Assembly (NCBI GenBank): GCA_025060195.1
Contig: JANXCQ010000012.1
Span: 55,786 to 119,785 of the forward strand
DNA from: Gemmatales bacterium
GTDB lineage: Bacteria; Planctomycetota; Planctomycetia; Gemmatales; HRBIN36
Reading direction: 5' to 3'
Length of the DNA stretch: 64,000 bases
In this document: positions 48,601-57,280 of the stretch, piece after piece
Numbering within the stretch: position 1 is the stretch's first letter
Layout: each line of letters begins with the position of its first letter
Made by a program: the position numbers and the translations under genes
The notes under the pieces: model-generated
Database searches by the model: none
Seen by the model: only the letters and a program-made list of their open reading frames with translations
What the model was told of the DNA's origin: nothing

Positions 48601-49718
48601 CTCATACCCGACATTTCCTCCAGGAATCCCTGGCCCAGAGTCCACGTGTCGAACGTATTGCAGTAGCCACGCCCTCGCCGTCAGTTTCAGAAAAGACGGC
48701 GCATGCGAACGCGTCCACCCAGGACGACGGCGACGATGATGAATTGACCGCGGAGGTCTCGCTACCGTGGCAGGTGGATGGTGTGCGTTGGCACACGGAA
48801 CAACGGCTCAGCTGGCAAGGGAAACCGTGCCGCTGGGAAGGTAAGATCCTGACGTATTTGGACAAAAAGATCCATGAACTCGGCGACTTCGCCCCAACCG
48901 ATTGGAACCACCGCACCCGCGTGGAAATTGCCTGGAAGGAACGGAGCAAGGGCTGGTTTCTCCACGCTTATACGGGCGACGAATGGTTACTGTGGCTGAC
49001 GTTTCGCGTGGCCCGCAATGCTTTCCGACAAAACGTCCTCGAGCGGGAGCTGGGCATCTTGCCGACGCAGCAAACGCGAGGTCTGGAAGGATGTGGCGAC
49101 GTCATCCGCGTGCGGGTGCGCAACGAACGTGGCCCCTGGCAACGCATCGAGCTCGGCGTCCATTGGCTGCGCGAGGTAACTCAGCCCGCGTTTACCCGCT
49201 TTCTCCAGCAGGCGGCAGAGTCGTTTGTGCGACAAGTACAGTCCATGTCGGCCAACTTGGAAGACTTCATGCCCTGGAAGGTCAACGGGCAGAAGTGGCA
49301 CCTTTCCGATAAAGGTTTTCCGCCGGGCAAACCGCGCGCCTGGCCGAGTTCTCTGCTTGCTGCGATGGTTGAACTTGTGCAGCACGCCGTGCCAGACGTG
49401 ATCTTCGATTGGGCTTACCGCGATGCCGTGGTTCTGCGCTTTCCTGAGATTCGCCGACCTTGGGCCCGCTGGAAGACCAAGCAACCGGAGGCCCTGGAAT
49501 GCGTCTTTGCCGTACCAAAAGGTCAGTGTAATCTGGCTCAGCTGGAAGGCATCGGCGCCAGCCAGCATCTGCGCACCGACCGCGAGCAGACCGACTTAGT
49601 GCATTGGACCTTCCGACGGGAGGAGGAATTATCACCCCGGCAACTGCAAGAGCTCTTGCGCCGTTGGGCCCAGAGCTTTCGCGCATCCTTCGCAGCCCTG
49701 AGCATGGCGGAAAATTAG
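42612..49718 (+). CDS. uvrA: Tandem (duplicated) excinuclease ABC subunit A with C-terminal extension
   Basis: 2368 aa, more than twice normal UvrA (about 940). Copy 1 covers about 1-985 and copy 2 about 1020-1975, joined by an Arg/Ser-rich linker. All four Walker A loops are intact (GVSGSGKSS at 33-41, one near 667, GPSGSGKTS near 1052, one near 1684), as are LSGGEAQRI signatures and the Cys4 zinc modules CAHCGL/CPACDG and CEACEG/CEVCEG, repeated in copy 2. UvrA is the damage-sensing ATPase dimer of nucleotide excision repair; this chain could act as an internal dimer. Residues about 2030-2368 form an extra region with two related segments, starting near 2052 and 2221 (PWQVDG/PWKVNG). No clear ribosome-binding site precedes the ATG. 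Confidence 0.95.
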   Translation: MDAKKIIIRGAREHNLQNVSIELPRNRLIVFTGVSGSGKSSLAFDTLYAEGQRRYLESLSSYARQFLGQLQKPDVDYLGGLSPSISIQQKTAGRNPRSTVGTMTEIYDLLRVLYARIGQGHCPQCGRRVEAQSVDQIVERILALPQGSRVLVLAPVIRQQKGEYKDLFAEMRRRGYLRARVDGQLVRLSEDLHLDRQLKHDIEIVIDRIIVEPKARSRIAEAVEQALKLSDGTILILREAPSSASKPLEAGEEQGDFAEELLLSAKYACAHCGLSFDPPSPQMFSFNSPQGMCPACDGLGEKYDFDPSLLVPDPNRSFAEGAVEILGPLNQMGRWRRHIYEGVAETLGIDLYRPWKKLPAQHRHWLLYGSGDREILFRWRTSGGVWHHVGKWEGIIPQLMSSFKKSPEGPRRLQLQKYMRVVPCPACNGTRIHAQARAVRVGGKTLPEVCALPIGELAQWLAEDDSCSGGDRLVRHLSPLERHIAAEVLKEIRTRLQFLTNVGLHYLTLDRPAPTLSGGEAQRIRLARQIGSGLVGVLYILDEPSIGLHPRDNARLLASLKQLRDLGNTVIVVEHDEDTIRAADYIVDFGPGPGVRGGRIVACGSLQDICCHPESLTGQYLSGQKAIPIPERRRPPGKQKLKIFGACHNNLKNIDVEIPLGLFVCVTGVSGSGKSSLVNDVLWQALRRHFGRNQDEDEGEADNGFAPSVTVGKHRKITGLQYLDKVIAIDQSPIGRTPRSNPATYTKVFDEIRQLFASLPQSKMRGYKPGRFSFNVPGGRCEACEGHGAKRLEMDFLADIWVPCEVCEGRRFNRETLQIEFKGKNIHDVLNLDVQQALELFAHQPKIHAMLQTLHDVGLDYIKLGQPSPTLSGGEAQRIKLARELCKKATGRTLYIFDEPTTGLHFEDIAKLLRVLHELVDRGNTVLVIEHNLEVLKTADWIIDLGPEAGDAGGYVVCVGPPETIANCPNSYTGQALRQVLGLERKTTAASVSATRPRGRRRVRSADPQPTSGDHAVAQPQTVTEIVVRGAQQHNLKNISVTLPRERMIVFCGPSGSGKTSLAVDTIYAEGQRRYIESLSAYARQFLGGIQKPKVEQITGLSPAVCIEQKNTSKSPRSTVGTVTEIHDYLRVLFARLGQMHCPRCQIPIAPQTVDQIIERLQGLPEGTKLYVLAPVDWRDNETSTALWESIRRAGFLRVRVDGKTYSLDEAPTLDRRRRHEVQVVVDRVIVRAGQRARLADAVEAALELGRGTMLVAFVEETVAEERWRLERFSQLLSCPQCGRGFEPLNPHHFSFNSPLGWCPACEGLGVQQGANLTTLLRDESRSLRAGALMGWPDESNSTFWTVMESLAHHFQLSLDQPWSQLDTSTQRLVLYGSPGERVPVYRKPRAQSQSALVLPAERNFQRVERDEKEEVAFWVEYKGLFPALDEAARVSPIWRGKMEALVSEIPCSSCGGTRLREEAAAVRFRGKTLHEIGSLSLSQALTFFRNLRLTSREQQIAGELLREITHRLQFLVDIGLDYLTLNRAAPTLSGGEAQRIQLAAQLGSGLTGVLYVLDEPTIGLHPRDNRRLIQALGRLRDLGNTLILVEHDREVLATADYLVDFGPGAGDRGGEIVAQGTPRAIQRDRQSLTGQYLSGRKAIPVPTMRRTPSSDRWLIVRGARQHNLKNVDVAFPLGCLIAVTGVSGSGKSSLVEDVLYNTLARKLHRARTPVAACDAVLGIEHLDKVINVDQSPIGWTPNSNPATYTGVFDLLRELYARLPEARVRGYTPGRFSFNRPGGRCEACEGNGQKRIEMHFLPDVWVECEVCRGTRYQAETLQVRYKGYSIADVLNLRISQALEVFAAFPRIQRLLQTLADVGLDYLTLGQPAPTLSGGEAQRVKLAAELARPSTGRTLYILDEPTTGLHFDDIHKLLVVLHRLVDLGNTVVVIEHNLDVIKTADWVIDLGPEAGEGGGYVVACGTPEDVAAGRPPQVPAPCLPDGATLSWPDGRFPSHTRHFLQESLAQSPRVERIAVATPSPSVSEKTAHANASTQDDGDDDELTAEVSLPWQVDGVRWHTEQRLSWQGKPCRWEGKILTYLDKKIHELGDFAPTDWNHRTRVEIAWKERSKGWFLHAYTGDEWLLWLTFRVARNAFRQNVLERELGILPTQQTRGLEGCGDVIRVRVRNERGPWQRIELGVHWLREVTQPAFTRFLQQAAESFVRQVQSMSANLEDFMPWKVNGQKWHLSDKGFPPGKPRAWPSSLLAAMVELVQHAVPDVIFDWAYRDAVVLRFPEIRRPWARWKTKQPEALECVFAVPKGQCNLAQLEGIGASQHLRTDREQTDLVHWTFRREEELSPRQLQELLRRWAQSFRASFAALSMAEN

Positions 49719-49761
49719 TCTCAGTGGTCACTGTGCGTACCCAGGCCGAGCCGACAATAGT

Positions 49762-50436
49762 ATGAGTGGAAATCTGTTAGCGGTTCATATTGCGGACGGC
49801 GTGCTGACGCCTCCATGGTGGTTGGGAGGTTGGGTGGGGACAGGGATTCTGCTCGCCCTGTCGAGTCGGCGTATCGAGGCCGAGGAAATTCCACGCTTAG
49901 CCCTGGTCAGTGCTGCCTGTTTCGTCGCCTCCTCAATCCACGTGCCTTTGCCCTTCACTAGTGTTCACTTATTGCTCAATAACTTATCCGTGCTCTTGGC
50001 AGGTCGTCGCGCCGCGCTGGCGATATTCCCCGCTTTGTTTCTGCAAGCCCTCTTGCTGAACCACGGCGGACTGCTGAGCTTAGGCATCAACACGCTCATC
50101 TATACGCTTCCCGCCTGGGTTATCTGGGAGCTTAGCTGGCCCGTGCTCCAACGGTTTCCGCGTTTGCTCTCGTTGCAATATGCTTGGCTCACCGGGGCCA
50201 TGCTGGCCGCCTTGACTGTCTTGAGCACGGTCTCACTGAATGCGTTGGTGCTTTACGTGGGAGGCATCGAAACCTGGCCCGCTTTAGTCGCGTTAGTCTT
50301 CGTCGCTCACTTGCCTGTCGTAGGCGTGGAAGCGTGCATCAGCGCCAGCCTATTGACTTTTTTGCTTCGGGTCAAACCGACGCTACTCGCCCTGCCCTGC
50401 CCCGTTCCTTGCCCGACTCAAGCACCAAGCCCCTGA
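49762..50436 (+). CDS. CbiM-like ECF-type cobalt/nickel permease component
   Basis: 224 aa, about 6-7 membrane helices. HIADGVLTPPWWLGGW and IHVPLPFTSVHLLLNNLSVLLAG match CbiM/NikM, substrate-binding S components for Co2+ or Ni2+ uptake. In characterised members the protein starts Met-His, and the terminal amine and His2 bind the metal. Here His is residue 9 with eight residues in front, and no start codon allows Met-His. No CbiN, Q or O partner is nearby. It overlaps nothing; mutS2 starts 14 bases downstream. Confidence 0.85.
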   Translation: MSGNLLAVHIADGVLTPPWWLGGWVGTGILLALSSRRIEAEEIPRLALVSAACFVASSIHVPLPFTSVHLLLNNLSVLLAGRRAALAIFPALFLQALLLNHGGLLSLGINTLIYTLPAWVIWELSWPVLQRFPRLLSLQYAWLTGAMLAALTVLSTVSLNALVLYVGGIETWPALVALVFVAHLPVVGVEACISASLLTFLLRVKPTLLALPCPVPCPTQAPSP

Positions 50437-50449
50437 ACCGAACCGCACG

Positions 50450-52468
50450 ATGGACGCCCATACTTTGCAAGTTCTCGAATTCCCGAAGATTCGCGCCATC
50501 CTGGCCAGCTATACGCAAAGTGCGTTAGGCCGTCTCCTGGCGGAACAACTCGAACCCCAGCGCGAGGCCGCCGAAGTTTCCCGACAGTTGGCCCTCACAG
50601 AGGAGGCCCGCCGCGCCTGGGCCGAAGGGTTATCTCTGAGCCTGTCCGGTTTACGCGATGTCCGCTTACTCGTCCGTCGCGCCTACATTGGCAGTATGTT
50701 GTCGGCCGAGGAGTTGCTTCAAGTTCGGGAGACAGCCTGGTGCTTATCGGGTATTTATCGTTGGCGCATGAAACTCGACGCACGGTTTCCTCATCTCCGC
50801 GAACTGCTTGCCAGCATGGACGATTTCGGCTTGCTGGCCAAGGCCATCGAAGGCTGCCTTGATGCACGGGGCTATGTGTTAGACATGGCCAGTGCGGAAT
50901 TGGCCGAAGTGCGGCATAAACTGCGGGAGCTAGAAGAGCGTATCCAGGCCGTGCTGAAACGATTGCTCCGCGACCCCGAAATTCGCAAGATCTTGCGCTA
51001 CCCGAATGCGACGTTGTCGGGGGAACATTACGTTTTACCCGTGGCCGCCAATTACCGTCATCGTCTGCCGGGCGTTGTCCATCGCACCTCGGCCAGTGGC
51101 GACACGGTGTATATCGAGCCAGCGAGCCTGGCCACGCTCTCGGCCGAGCGCGCAGTATTGAAAGCGGAAGAAGAAAAGGAAGTTCATCGCGTGCTTCGAC
51201 AACTTACCGCTCAAGTGGGCAAAGTAGCCCGCCCGTTCGAATACGCCCTCGACTTAGCCGCTCAGCTGGATCTAATCCTCGCCAAAGCCCGTTATGCGCT
51301 CGATTACCAAATGACCCTGCCCCATCTGAGCAGCGATACCCGGCTCATCTTACGTCAGGCCCGCCATCCCTTGCTCGAATACTACGCTCGCCACGCCCCC
51401 CTCCTGACGGAATCAGCTGCCACGAAGCCGACCGAAGCTCATTATGCTGTTGCCCAGGGTTCTTCCAGCCAGTCTTCGGAAAGTTCGTCCCCTGCCCTGC
51501 CCCGACCGACACTGCCGCCACGTCGCGAAGTCGTCCCGATAGACGTTCGCCTCGGCGACGACTTCCGCATCTTAGTCGTCACAGGCCCGAACACTGGCGG
51601 CAAAACAGTTTCCCTGAAGACGACAGGACTATTATGTCTCATGGCTCAGTCGGGTATGCTGATTCCCGCAGCCGATGGCAGCGTCTTACCGATTTTCCAC
51701 CATATCTTGGCCGACATTGGCGATGAACAAAGTATCGAACAATCGCTGAGCACGTTCAGCGCCCACATGACGCGGATTCGGGAGATTCTCGCTACTGCCG
51801 ACGCTCAGAGCCTGGTGTTGCTCGATGACCTGGGCGCAGGAACCGACCCGACCGAAGGTGCCGCACTAGGGCGGGCTATCCTCGAAGCGCTCGACCGTGT
51901 CGGCTGCCTGGTGATGATCAGCACGCACCTCGGCGACCTGAAACTGTTTGCCTTGGCTCATCCCCGCGCCCAGAACGCCGCCGTCGAATTTGATCCGAAA
52001 ACGCTCCTGCCCACCTATCGCCTGCTCATCGGCCAATTCGGGATGAGTTGTGCTTTACAGATCGCTCGCAGTTTGGGCCTTCCCCGACGGATACTCCGTC
52101 GCGCCTGGTATTGGCTCAAGCGGAAACGTCGCTTACCCGAATTACGTCGGCTCGCTGAGGCGCGCCAAGAAGCGGAAGCGGCGAAAGCGCAAGCGCTGCA
52201 AGCCCAGCTCGAAGCCGAACAACGCCGCGCCGAACTCGAACGCCGACTCGCCGAATTGGAACGCGCATCGGCGGAACAACAGGCGCTGAAAGAAGCCCGC
52301 GCTCGTTTACAGCCCGGTGACCGCGTGCGCGTCGGCTCGCTTCGCGAACAAGGGGAAGTCGTTCGCGTTGACCCGCGTAAGGCCACTGTGCTGGTGCGTG
52401 TGGGCATCGGACAATGGGAAGTGCCGCTCGAAGACGTCTTCCCTATCCGCGAGCCGCCAGGCTCCTGA
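50450..52468 (+). CDS. mutS2: MutS2 family ATPase lacking the Smr domain
   Basis: 672 aa; full MutS2 is about 780. The clamp/core region (about 1-290) leads to GPNTGGKTVSLKT (Walker A, about 379-391), LADIGDEQSIEQSLSTFSAHM, LLDDLGAGTDPTEGAALG (Walker B) and MISTHLGDLKLFAL. After the ATPase come an Arg/Glu/Ala-rich coiled coil and a KOW-like segment (LQPGDRVRVGSLREQG), and the protein ends there: the C-terminal Smr nuclease domain is missing. A Ser/Pro-rich insert (about 320-355) precedes the ATPase. MutS2 suppresses homologous recombination and rescues collided ribosomes; without Smr its nuclease role is doubtful. Confidence 0.92.
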   Translation: MDAHTLQVLEFPKIRAILASYTQSALGRLLAEQLEPQREAAEVSRQLALTEEARRAWAEGLSLSLSGLRDVRLLVRRAYIGSMLSAEELLQVRETAWCLSGIYRWRMKLDARFPHLRELLASMDDFGLLAKAIEGCLDARGYVLDMASAELAEVRHKLRELEERIQAVLKRLLRDPEIRKILRYPNATLSGEHYVLPVAANYRHRLPGVVHRTSASGDTVYIEPASLATLSAERAVLKAEEEKEVHRVLRQLTAQVGKVARPFEYALDLAAQLDLILAKARYALDYQMTLPHLSSDTRLILRQARHPLLEYYARHAPLLTESAATKPTEAHYAVAQGSSSQSSESSSPALPRPTLPPRREVVPIDVRLGDDFRILVVTGPNTGGKTVSLKTTGLLCLMAQSGMLIPAADGSVLPIFHHILADIGDEQSIEQSLSTFSAHMTRIREILATADAQSLVLLDDLGAGTDPTEGAALGRAILEALDRVGCLVMISTHLGDLKLFALAHPRAQNAAVEFDPKTLLPTYRLLIGQFGMSCALQIARSLGLPRRILRRAWYWLKRKRRLPELRRLAEARQEAEAAKAQALQAQLEAEQRRAELERRLAELERASAEQQALKEARARLQPGDRVRVGSLREQGEVVRVDPRKATVLVRVGIGQWEVPLEDVFPIREPPGS

Positions 52469-52534
52469 GCCATTTCCAAGCACCGCTTCCACTCGGGGCC
52501 CGTCGTTCGGAGTCTATTTTTGAGCGACGTATCC

Positions 52535-52760
52535 TCATTGCACCACCTTCAACGCCGGCCAACGTTCCGCATTCCACTGAACATAATGCTACCATTAACT
52601 CGGTGCGTCAGCCTCCAAGTGAATCGCATGCACAGCACATTCAACTACGCACACCTCGCAAGCGATACGTTCCTAAGGGTCAGTGCAAAACATCGTATCG
52701 CCCTGATAAAACCCATCAATAATTCATGTCTAACACGGGGCAGACACACCACGTTGGTCA
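52535..52760 (-). pseudogene. Decayed 7Fe ferredoxin gene
   Basis: Read on the reverse strand this stretch aligns with the intact ferredoxin next door. Recognisable pieces include TNVVC, FYQGDTMF (parent FWQDEMML), IACEVCVVECAVHAIHLEADAPS (parent IDCEACVPECPVQAIYAEANVPS; the longer string is cited by positions 52587-52661 only in outline) and NAERWPALK. Stops interrupt the frame in at least three places (after DP, after APS and one base-triplet later), and about 17 extra bases shift the frame near the N-terminal Cys motif. No function is expected. It lies in the gap between mutS2 and the intact ferredoxin. Confidence 0.85.
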
Positions 52761-52831
52761 GAAGCGCCGCCCCACAACTGCGAATTCTGCGTGAACCAAC
52801 AGGTAAAGCGTTGGGATTCCGTGAGTCGTCG

Positions 52832-53143
52832 CTAGCCCTTCTTCTTACATTCCGGTCCTTCCTTGGGGTCTTGCTTCTGCGTGATGTGCCCTTCGTTGGC
52901 CGCCTTCAACGCCGCCGAACGTTCCGCATTCCGTTGAATATATTCCTGCCACTCACTGGGCACATTGGCCTCGGCGTAGATCGCCTGCACGGGACACTCC
53001 GGCACGCAAGCTTCGCAATCAATGCAATCCACGGGGTCAATATACAGCATCATCTCGTCCTGCCAGAAGCATTCCACCGGGCAGACGACCACGCAATCCG
53101 TATATTTGCAATCCCAGCACGGTGCGCAGACGACATGGGTCAT
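52832..53143 (-). CDS. fdxA: 7Fe (3Fe-4S/4Fe-4S) ferredoxin
   Basis: 103 aa. The layout CAPCWDCKYTDCVVVCPVECF followed by CIDCEACVPECPVQAIY matches FdxA-type ferredoxins with one 3Fe-4S and one 4Fe-4S cluster. The next segment VPSEWQEYIQRNAE is also typical of the family, and the last 20 residues are Lys-rich. It is a cytosolic one-electron carrier, possibly a partner of the ferredoxin-NADP reductase at 38330-39268. A decayed copy lies just downstream at 52535-52760. Confidence 0.93.
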   Translation of the reverse strand: MTHVVCAPCWDCKYTDCVVVCPVECFWQDEMMLYIDPVDCIDCEACVPECPVQAIYAEANVPSEWQEYIQRNAERSAALKAANEGHITQKQDPKEGPECKKKG

Positions 53144-53374
53144 AGAGTTTCGATCCTTTCCTGACTGGCCCAGGAATGAGTGGTTATCTGGCGGCGAGGA
53201 TTAGTTTCCTGTGAGCCGACGGCTTGTCAAGACTCGTTTGGCTGCACTCGTCACCAGCTCATTCCAAAGGCGCTGGTTTCTGGAGCATTGTTAGCATATT
53301 AGCTATCGGCAAAAAGTCTATGCCTCGTTTTGTGTCTCTTCAAGAGGGGCCAGACCTTGGCACTGTATTACAGC

Positions 53375-54904
53375 TTACCCGTTGCTGGGACCCGATGATT
53401 GGCGGAAACGCTCGAACAGGTTGCGTGTGATGCGCTGTACCCGCGGATCAGGGCCCTGCGGTTTTGCGCCATGGGCCGCAGGAAGCAGATGTCCCGGCGG
53501 GGAACTGAGGCCCTGCGACCACCAAATGGTCGCAGCATTGAAAACGAAATTGCCCTTAGGACCAGGATAAATCGTCGCCGTGTACTCTCCTTCTGACTTG
53601 CGACTCAGTAGTTTACCGCGAGCCACTACCTCCAACCCGGGAATCGGCGCAGGATTGCCGTGAAACTCCCAGCCCACCAAGCCGGGAATCGCGTCGCCGT
53701 TTTTCATACCCGTGCCCTCGAACAGCCAGTGTTTCTCATTCACGCAAATCCAATCGGCTCCGCCCGTGATAGGCCAAACGCTCGCCGCTCCCATCAGGAA
53801 CCGTGCGTCTGGCTCGAAATACTTGAACCGCTTCATCTCAGGCCAACCCTTCAGTTCCCCCTCGCTGGCAGGCCCAAAGATGCCCACACGAGCAAACACC
53901 CGCAACGGAACACCTCGCGAGCTGGGGTAAAACTCGATCCGCCCATAGCAAGTGTTCCCGCTCAAGAACGCTACGTTCAGCCCCTTTTGGATCGCGGACT
54001 CCACATTGCGGAACATCTCCAGCGACCAATACTCGTCATGACCCACGGATAAAAACGCTTTCGCCCGCAGCAACCCCTGGGGATCGCGATGCGTGTCCAC
54101 ATTGCTGATGTAGGATACGTCGTACCCCTCCTTTTCCATCCAGAACGCCAACGGAAACTCCCACAGCAGAAACTCGCCCGAACCCTGCGACAGCGGTGCG
54201 TCGAAAATCTGGCAATACTTACCGTAAGGCCGATCCCAACTGACCCGCACATTCGGTCCCCAATACCAGACCTTCTTCCCGTCGTCGTAAAGCGACCATT
54301 GGCTCGGCCAACGGTTATATGCACTCCATGTCGTGTCACTACACTGGAACAGAAAATCGCAGCGGCGCTCATCGCGGACAATGAAGATGATATAACTCTG
54401 CAATTTGTCCCGCTCCGCCGTGAGTTTGCCCAGATAGACGCCACTTGGCCAATCCTTAGGAATGGTCAGAGTCGTGCACGGTTCCCACTGGCATTCGCGT
54501 AGTCGTTCCTCGCCGATTTCCGGCTCAGGCTGCGTCTGTCCCTGGAACGGGCCCAAACGCAGCATGTGCCGACCACCTTTACCGCCATAGTAGCCCATGC
54601 GGTAAATATCAATGACAAACGGCGAGGGCGGATTGGTGCTCACATAAATGGCCAACTTCTCTCCCGCACGAATGCTGGTATGCGAAACGAAGCCCTCAAT
54701 CCAGGAACAGCGATACTTGGTCGCCGGGTCCACCCGCGTATTCGTCAGCATCCAGTCGGTGGTGCCCGCCTTTTCGTTCTCCGCGCGAATCAACTCCGAC
54801 TGGGCAGGAGCAAACTGCACCGAGCCACCAACCAATCCCGCTAGGCCCACCGCAGCGGCCTGTTTCAACACTTCACGCCTCGTCGGTTCCGCACTCCGCG
54901 TCAT
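53375..54904 (-). CDS. Tat-exported N,N-dimethylformamidase-beta-like protein
   Basis: 509 aa from the ATG at 54904 (AAAGGGGG upstream). The N-terminus has TRREVLKQAAAVGLAGLVGG, a twin-arginine signal. The body matches the large-subunit C-terminal fold of N,N-dimethylformamidase: YVSTNPPSPFVIDIYRMGYYGG, DWPSGVYLGKLTAE, then WSAYNRWPSQWSLYD, GKYCQIFD and FLSVGHDEYWSLEMF, followed by VAFLSGNTCYGRI. The GHDEYW segment lies at the likely active site. Whether it hydrolyses amides is not known; planctomycetes and actinobacteria hold many uncharacterised relatives. The stop is about 230 bases from the ferredoxin start. Confidence 0.85.
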   Translation of the reverse strand: MTRSAEPTRREVLKQAAAVGLAGLVGGSVQFAPAQSELIRAENEKAGTTDWMLTNTRVDPATKYRCSWIEGFVSHTSIRAGEKLAIYVSTNPPSPFVIDIYRMGYYGGKGGRHMLRLGPFQGQTQPEPEIGEERLRECQWEPCTTLTIPKDWPSGVYLGKLTAERDKLQSYIIFIVRDERRCDFLFQCSDTTWSAYNRWPSQWSLYDDGKKVWYWGPNVRVSWDRPYGKYCQIFDAPLSQGSGEFLLWEFPLAFWMEKEGYDVSYISNVDTHRDPQGLLRAKAFLSVGHDEYWSLEMFRNVESAIQKGLNVAFLSGNTCYGRIEFYPSSRGVPLRVFARVGIFGPASEGELKGWPEMKRFKYFEPDARFLMGAASVWPITGGADWICVNEKHWLFEGTGMKNGDAIPGLVGWEFHGNPAPIPGLEVVARGKLLSRKSEGEYTATIYPGPKGNFVFNAATIWWSQGLSSPPGHLLPAAHGAKPQGPDPRVQRITRNLFERFRQSSGPSNG

Positions 54905-55188
54905 ACTACACCCCCCTTTCGTCGGCACTCTGCCTTCGATGGTTTCGCGTCCCTCAGCCACCGCGCGCAGCGCCCCCGTTGCATCGCCGCCACCTGCCTC
55001 AAACTCCCCAGTTAGCTTACAAATCAAGCCGCCCCAGGCACCACAGCGCGACTGAATCCTCCCCCCTGCCCCAGCTCCAGAACCAAATTTTGTCTACCTT
55101 ACCACCACCCGACGCAATCGGCCCGAGAAGCCGCCCTGGCTAAGCCAACGCCACATCGACTAAGTGCCCGACCTGCATGATTGGGAGT

Positions 55189-55770
55189 CATCTGCGTTTA
55201 CCCGCGTGATCTGCGGTTTGTTTATCTCCGCCATGCGAAGGCCGAGCCGCGGAGGGAATGTGCCTCTCATGTTAGGCTACCTGCTAGTCAAATCACAGAG
55301 GACGCTGCTAAGCGCAAATTACCCCATAAGCGACGCCCTACCCTGCCAAACGGTCTCTCATTTGGTCTGCGTGCCGTTCTCAAAACTCATGCTCGACCGC
55401 TTACCGTGTCATTCACTTTCCTCCGCGCTCTTCTGCCTAAGCTGCGGCCCCTTAGGTCAAGAACGACGGGCAACTGCTAGTTAGCCCCCCGACTACGACT
55501 ATCCGCGTTTCTCCGCGCCGCCTGCGCTGGGTTTGCTTGGACTGACATTTACCAATCCGCCGAGCGAGCATAGCTCTCTGCGTTTGCGCGCGTGATCTGA
55601 TGGTCTAAGACGCACGGCTACCTTCGCTGTGAACCGCGCGCTCATTTACCTACTAGCCATCGCCCCTTGCTCATCGTCATGCATTACGCATTCACATGCC
55701 GCTCCGTTTCTCTGCGTTCATCCGCAGCGCCTGTGGTTCTAAGAACGCACCTAGGCTCCGCTTGTGAACC
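55189..55770 (+). repeat. Four degenerate copies of a CTGCGTTTATCCGCGTGATC-type repeat
   Basis: Copies start at 55189, 55499, 55575 and 55709; each reads roughly CTGCGTT, four variable bases, CCGCGTGATCTGCGGTT with changes. The last two share a longer unit, continuing with GGTTCTAAGAACGCAC-like sequence and then GTGAACCGC (to about 55632 and 55770). Similar words are known from intergenic sequence of several bacterial phyla. They are not evenly spaced and not a CRISPR. Confidence 0.6.
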
Positions 55771-56925
55771 GCCTGCCCGATTGGATTGGTTAGAACTGTC
55801 CGGTACGGCGTTGCCCATCGCACGTTGTTCACATGGCAGGTAGACTCCCTTCCTGATGATACCCAACCACTTGGTCGTCAGCCCTAGTTACTTCGCGCTC
55901 GCCCGCCTCACTCGTTTTCTTCGGCAACGAGCCCCTTGAGTCCGGAGCGTGACGGCGAAACGTAACAATAGAAAGTGAGCTTCCCCTGCTTACTAGGTAC
56001 TTCCTTGTACTATATCCTACTTAGAAGATTGCAAATAAAGCATAATAAGTCTGGTTTCAATGGGTGAGCCAGGTAGTCGCTGCGGCCTTGCTTCGGATGT
56101 GTGCGACACTAAATGTTCCAAGAACAGTTACGCTCGGCATAGGTTTCTAAGCCGATTATGTTAGTAATGCACTCCTTAAAGGTGCGGAATTGGCTGAAGG
56201 AGTGAAAAATTTTACGCTGATTATGTACTCTCTCCGGTCGCACATGTTCGGCCGCTTTGTGGGCCTGCTTCGAGTTGGTCAGTTACTAGTTGATGATGTG
56301 TTCGCTCCCGTCGATAAAGGGGCAGAGGCAAACGGGCTTGTTGCGACGCTTGCAAAGCCGTGAACTTGCCCCCAGGGTATATCGTGAAATTCACAAAAAT
56401 GCTGGAGACTTGCCTTGCTGACCAGCGAAAACTCTGAAGTAGTCAGCCGGGAAGCACTCACAGCAAAAGTTTACGCGGCCATTCCGTTGGCCTAGTGCCG
56501 TCCTTGTGGCACGACATTAACGAACGTGTGGCCGAGCAGTGTTGCTAAGGGTTCGCCTAGTCTTGCGGCGCGGTGCGACGCCGGGGTTTCGCGGAGCGTG
56601 GGCGCGAGGTGCACTTGTGCGTGCTGATGTGCCTAGCTGTGGCGTGCTCTGCTCGCTTGGCAAACTTGAGTACACCGCTTGCGCCAGGCTCACGCCGGGA
56701 CCGGTCTGCTCTGCGTCGCGTAAAGTTCACTAGGACGCTGTCTCGGTGCAGAGTTGGCCGCTGACTTTGCGGCGTCTGGTGTCTGATAGACAGTTCAAGT
56801 TCTGAAAGTTGCCGACAAACTTGACAAGTTGAGTTCTCATGTTGGGGTGCTCGTGCCTGACGCACTGTAATCTGAACGCCGGTGCGAGCGCGGGGGATGC
56901 TGTCGCCGGCATGCTGATTGGCTGT

Positions 56926-56931
56926 TATAAT
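56926..56931 (+). promoter_or_regulatory. -10 box TATAAT directly before acyP
   Basis: A perfect TATAAT ends nine bases before the acyP ATG at 56940, so transcription would begin at or one or two bases before the start codon. The only purine-rich stretch (AAGG, 56936-56939) abuts the ATG and cannot act as a ribosome-binding site. The -35 position (TCGCCG-like) is poor. It suggests a leaderless mRNA. Confidence 0.4.
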
Positions 56932-56939
56932 CGCTAAGG

Positions 56940-57236
56940 ATGAGTACGCACTCTCCAGAGTCGCCGCAACGTATTCGGAAGCACGTGTGGTATTCGGGAC
57001 ACGTGCAAGGGGTGGGTTTTCGCTATACGGCCCATCGGCTGGCCCAGCGGTATCAGGTGGCAGGATTTGTACGTAATTTGCGAGATGGCCGGGTCGAACT
57101 GGTCGCCGAGGGCGAAGCTGAGCAAGTGGAGGCGTTTCTAAACGCTGTGGCCCAAGCAATGCTCGGCTATATCACTCATCAGGAGACCGTGCCCGAAACC
57201 CCGGAAGGGCTGGATCATTTTCGTATTGCTTACTGA
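56940..57236 (+). CDS. acyP: Acylphosphatase
   Basis: 98 aa. It hydrolyses the carboxyl-phosphate bond of acyl phosphates such as acetyl phosphate. The two family signatures are present: GHVQGVGFRYTAHRLA with catalytic Arg28 and GFVRNLRDGRVELVAEG with catalytic Asn46. The ferredoxin-like alpha/beta fold fills the protein after about 13 extra N-terminal residues. It may be translated from a leaderless message. An ABC permease gene follows 44 bases downstream. Confidence 0.95.
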   Translation: MSTHSPESPQRIRKHVWYSGHVQGVGFRYTAHRLAQRYQVAGFVRNLRDGRVELVAEGEAEQVEAFLNAVAQAMLGYITHQETVPETPEGLDHFRIAY

Positions 57237-57280
57237 TACTAGGTGCTTCAGGCTTGGCCTCGTAGCTGGGAGGGAATTCT

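Larger units (their letters stand above)
54905..56939. other. Gene-less region, ~2 kb, with degenerate repeats
   Basis: No convincing gene is seen on either strand. Open frames up to 200 codons (e.g. reverse strand 56557-57159) are shadows of low-complexity or of acyP and have no ribosome-binding site. From 55180 to 55770 several degenerate copies of one repeat occur. From about 55950 to 56460 the sequence is more AT-rich and may be remains of a lost gene. No tRNA, RNase P RNA or tmRNA motif was recognised. Confidence 0.6.

Noticed and set aside
55180..55770. Repeats considered as a CRISPR array
   Set aside because: Copies are degenerate and unevenly spaced, and no cas gene is present.
56557..57159. 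200-codon reverse-strand open frame
   Set aside because: It runs antisense through acyP, has no ribosome-binding site and is Arg/Pro-rich; a shadow frame.
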